A stretch of DNA of 7,133 nt from Rickettsiella sp. (GTDB lineage: Bacteria; Pseudomonadota; Gammaproteobacteria; Diplorickettsiales; Diplorickettsiaceae). A program made the position numbers and the translations under genes. A model generated the notes under the pieces. The model was not told the origin of the DNA. It saw only the letters and a program-made list of their open reading frames with translations, and did not search any database. Positions 6,421 through 7,133 of this stretch are shown here, in pieces; the stretch's first letter is position 1; each line of letters begins with the position of its first letter. The stretch is taken from the NCBI GenBank assembly GCA_031119195.1, contig JAVHYG010000086.1, positions 1 to 7,133 of the forward strand, in the 5' to 3' direction.

Positions 6421-6435
6421 GCCCCCTAGGGGAGC
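6421..6435 (-). other. GC-rich hairpin in the htpG leader
   Basis: Read on the - strand, GCTCCCCTAGGGGGC can form six pairs (one G-U) with a three-base loop, and it contains the palindrome CCCCTAGGGG (6423-6432). It stands out in an AT-rich leader. No U-tract follows, so it is not a normal terminator. Its CUCC can also pair with the GGAG of the htpG ribosome binding site, so alternative folding is possible. Confidence 0.45.
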
Positions 6436-6457
6436 ACAAGATTTCTGGTTGAGAACA

Positions 6458-6485
6458 ATATAAGGCCAAAAATGAAAGTTTCAAG
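6458..6485 (-). promoter_or_regulatory. Putative sigma32 heat-shock promoter of htpG
   Basis: On the - strand CTTGAAA (6479-6485) matches the E. coli sigma32 -35 consensus exactly. After 13 bases comes CCTTATAT (6458-6465), which matches CCCCATNT at all but two of the fixed positions. Spacing is within the known range. Transcription would start near 6451, leaving a leader of about 85 bases before the htpG ATG. htpG is a classic sigma32 target in enterobacteria, which supports the call. The -35 begins one base beyond the stop codon of the upstream transporter gene. Confidence 0.75.
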
Positions 6486-6486
6486 G

Positions 6487-7133
6487 TTATTTAAATGGAT
6501 TAAAATCAGTTTTAGTATCATATATATCAAGTTGTTCTTCTAATTTTAAAAATGCAGTTATGATGGAAGCAGGCCATACGCCTAGAAGTGAGTATAATAC
6601 TTCTATCGAATACACTGATAAAATCAAGTAAATCACTTTTGGCCCTTGTATATTCCCACTAAAGCCAATCAAAATAGTTACTAAAACTAGAACAAAACCG
6701 CTAAATGCTGATGATCCCAAGCTTCTTAACCAAAAATGTTTACCCTTCATGAATATTTTTAGTTTAGAAATTATATAAATATTAATAAAGCTACTGCTAA
6801 TAACGGCGAAAATACCAAGTAACACAAACCGTAAAAAAGGGTTTGCTTCATTATGAGAGGATTGTTGATGCCAAAAAATGGGGGAAGGAACATGAATAAT
6901 TAATTTGACTGCAATAACAAAAAATAATTCACAAACCAGGGTTAACCATATAATTTTTTTAGCGACGTTGTAGCCGTATACTTCGGTTACTATATCTCCG
7001 ATAATGTAAGTTAATGGAAATATTAAAGGCGCACCTGGTAAAAGCTTAGGACCTAAGTTTACTAATTTGTAGGCTACAATATCTGCTGCTAAGCTGATAG
7101 TAAGATTAACCATCCCTAAGATAAGGATATAAT
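6487..7133 (-). CDS. VUT/YhhQ family queuosine precursor transporter (5' end outside window)
   Basis: The frame stays open to the window edge. Upstream of the internal ATG at 7113 it reads YILILG-M, matching the hydrophobic first helix of related proteins, so the start lies beyond the window and about 215 residues are seen. The signature of the VUT/YhhQ family is present: FPLTYIIGDIVTEVYGYNVAKK, 32-53 counted from the Met at 7113. Further landmarks are a second-helix segment LVCELFFVIAVKLI, a basic loop KIFMKGKHFWLRSLGSSAFSG and a late WPASIITAFLK. About six membrane helices are expected in the inner membrane. Characterised YhhQ imports queuosine precursors (preQ0/preQ1) for tRNA modification; members of this subfamily may differ, and the substrate is inferred. 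The stop TAA (6487-6489) abuts the htpG heat-shock promoter. Any preQ1 riboswitch would be outside the window. Confidence 0.85.
   Translation of the reverse strand, partial: YILILGMVNLTISLAADIVAYKLVNLGPKLLPGAPLIFPLTYIIGDIVTEVYGYNVAKKIIWLTLVCELFFVIAVKLIIHVPSPIFWHQQSSHNEANPFLRFVLLGIFAVISSSFINIYIISKLKIFMKGKHFWLRSLGSSAFSGFVLVLVTILIGFSGNIQGPKVIYLILSVYSIEVLYSLLGVWPASIITAFLKLEEQLDIYDTKTDFNPFK

Noticed and set aside
6421..6435. GC-rich hairpin as a terminator of the VUT/YhhQ-type gene
   Set aside because: No run of U follows it on the - strand and it lies downstream of the predicted htpG start point, where termination would block htpG.
7111..7113. ATG at 7113 as the true start of the VUT/YhhQ-type transporter
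   Set aside because: In-frame codons continue to the window edge as YILILG, typical of the family's first helix, so the start is outside the window.

Overview
The window is AT-rich bacterial DNA that most resembles a gammaproteobacterium of the Legionellales (Legionella/Coxiella/Aquicella-like). The clues are a standard proteobacterial HtpG, a VUT/YhhQ-type transporter and a CBU_0592-like small membrane protein. This placement is an inference from protein character, because no rRNA or other marker gene is present. No CRISPR array, tRNA, rRNA, insertion sequence or defence system was seen.

Positions 1-2695 (+ strand) hold a compact sugar or sugar-acid cassette: the 3' part of a sugar-porter MFS permease, an SDR oxidoreductase 17 bases later, and an enolase-superfamily D-mannonate dehydratase (ManD/RspA type) 50 bases after that. 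The three could act as importer, oxidoreductase and dehydratase on a hexuronate or aldonate that ends in 2-keto-3-deoxygluconate. The promoter and any upstream members lie outside the window. A 20-codon ORF with its own ribosome binding site follows ManD and may be a gene remnant.

Positions 2770-2940 carry a dense cluster of inverted repeats, including a perfect 32-base palindrome and a strong leftward terminator. A small three-helix membrane protein (- strand, 2995-3240) reads towards this cluster. Divergent from it, with a good sigma70 promoter, is a LysE/RhtB-family exporter (3386-4009). A gap of about 450 bases (4010-4456) has no convincing gene and separates the exporter from the convergent htpG.

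Positions 4457-7133 (- strand) contain htpG, the Hsp90 chaperone, preceded by a near-consensus sigma32 heat-shock promoter. That promoter starts one base after the stop codon of the upstream gene, a VUT/YhhQ-family (queuosine precursor) transporter whose 5' end is cut off by the window edge.

Most of the window is recognisable housekeeping and accessory metabolism. The points most worth a second look are the ManD/SDR cassette and its likely substrate, the palindrome cluster, and the architecture of the htpG control region.
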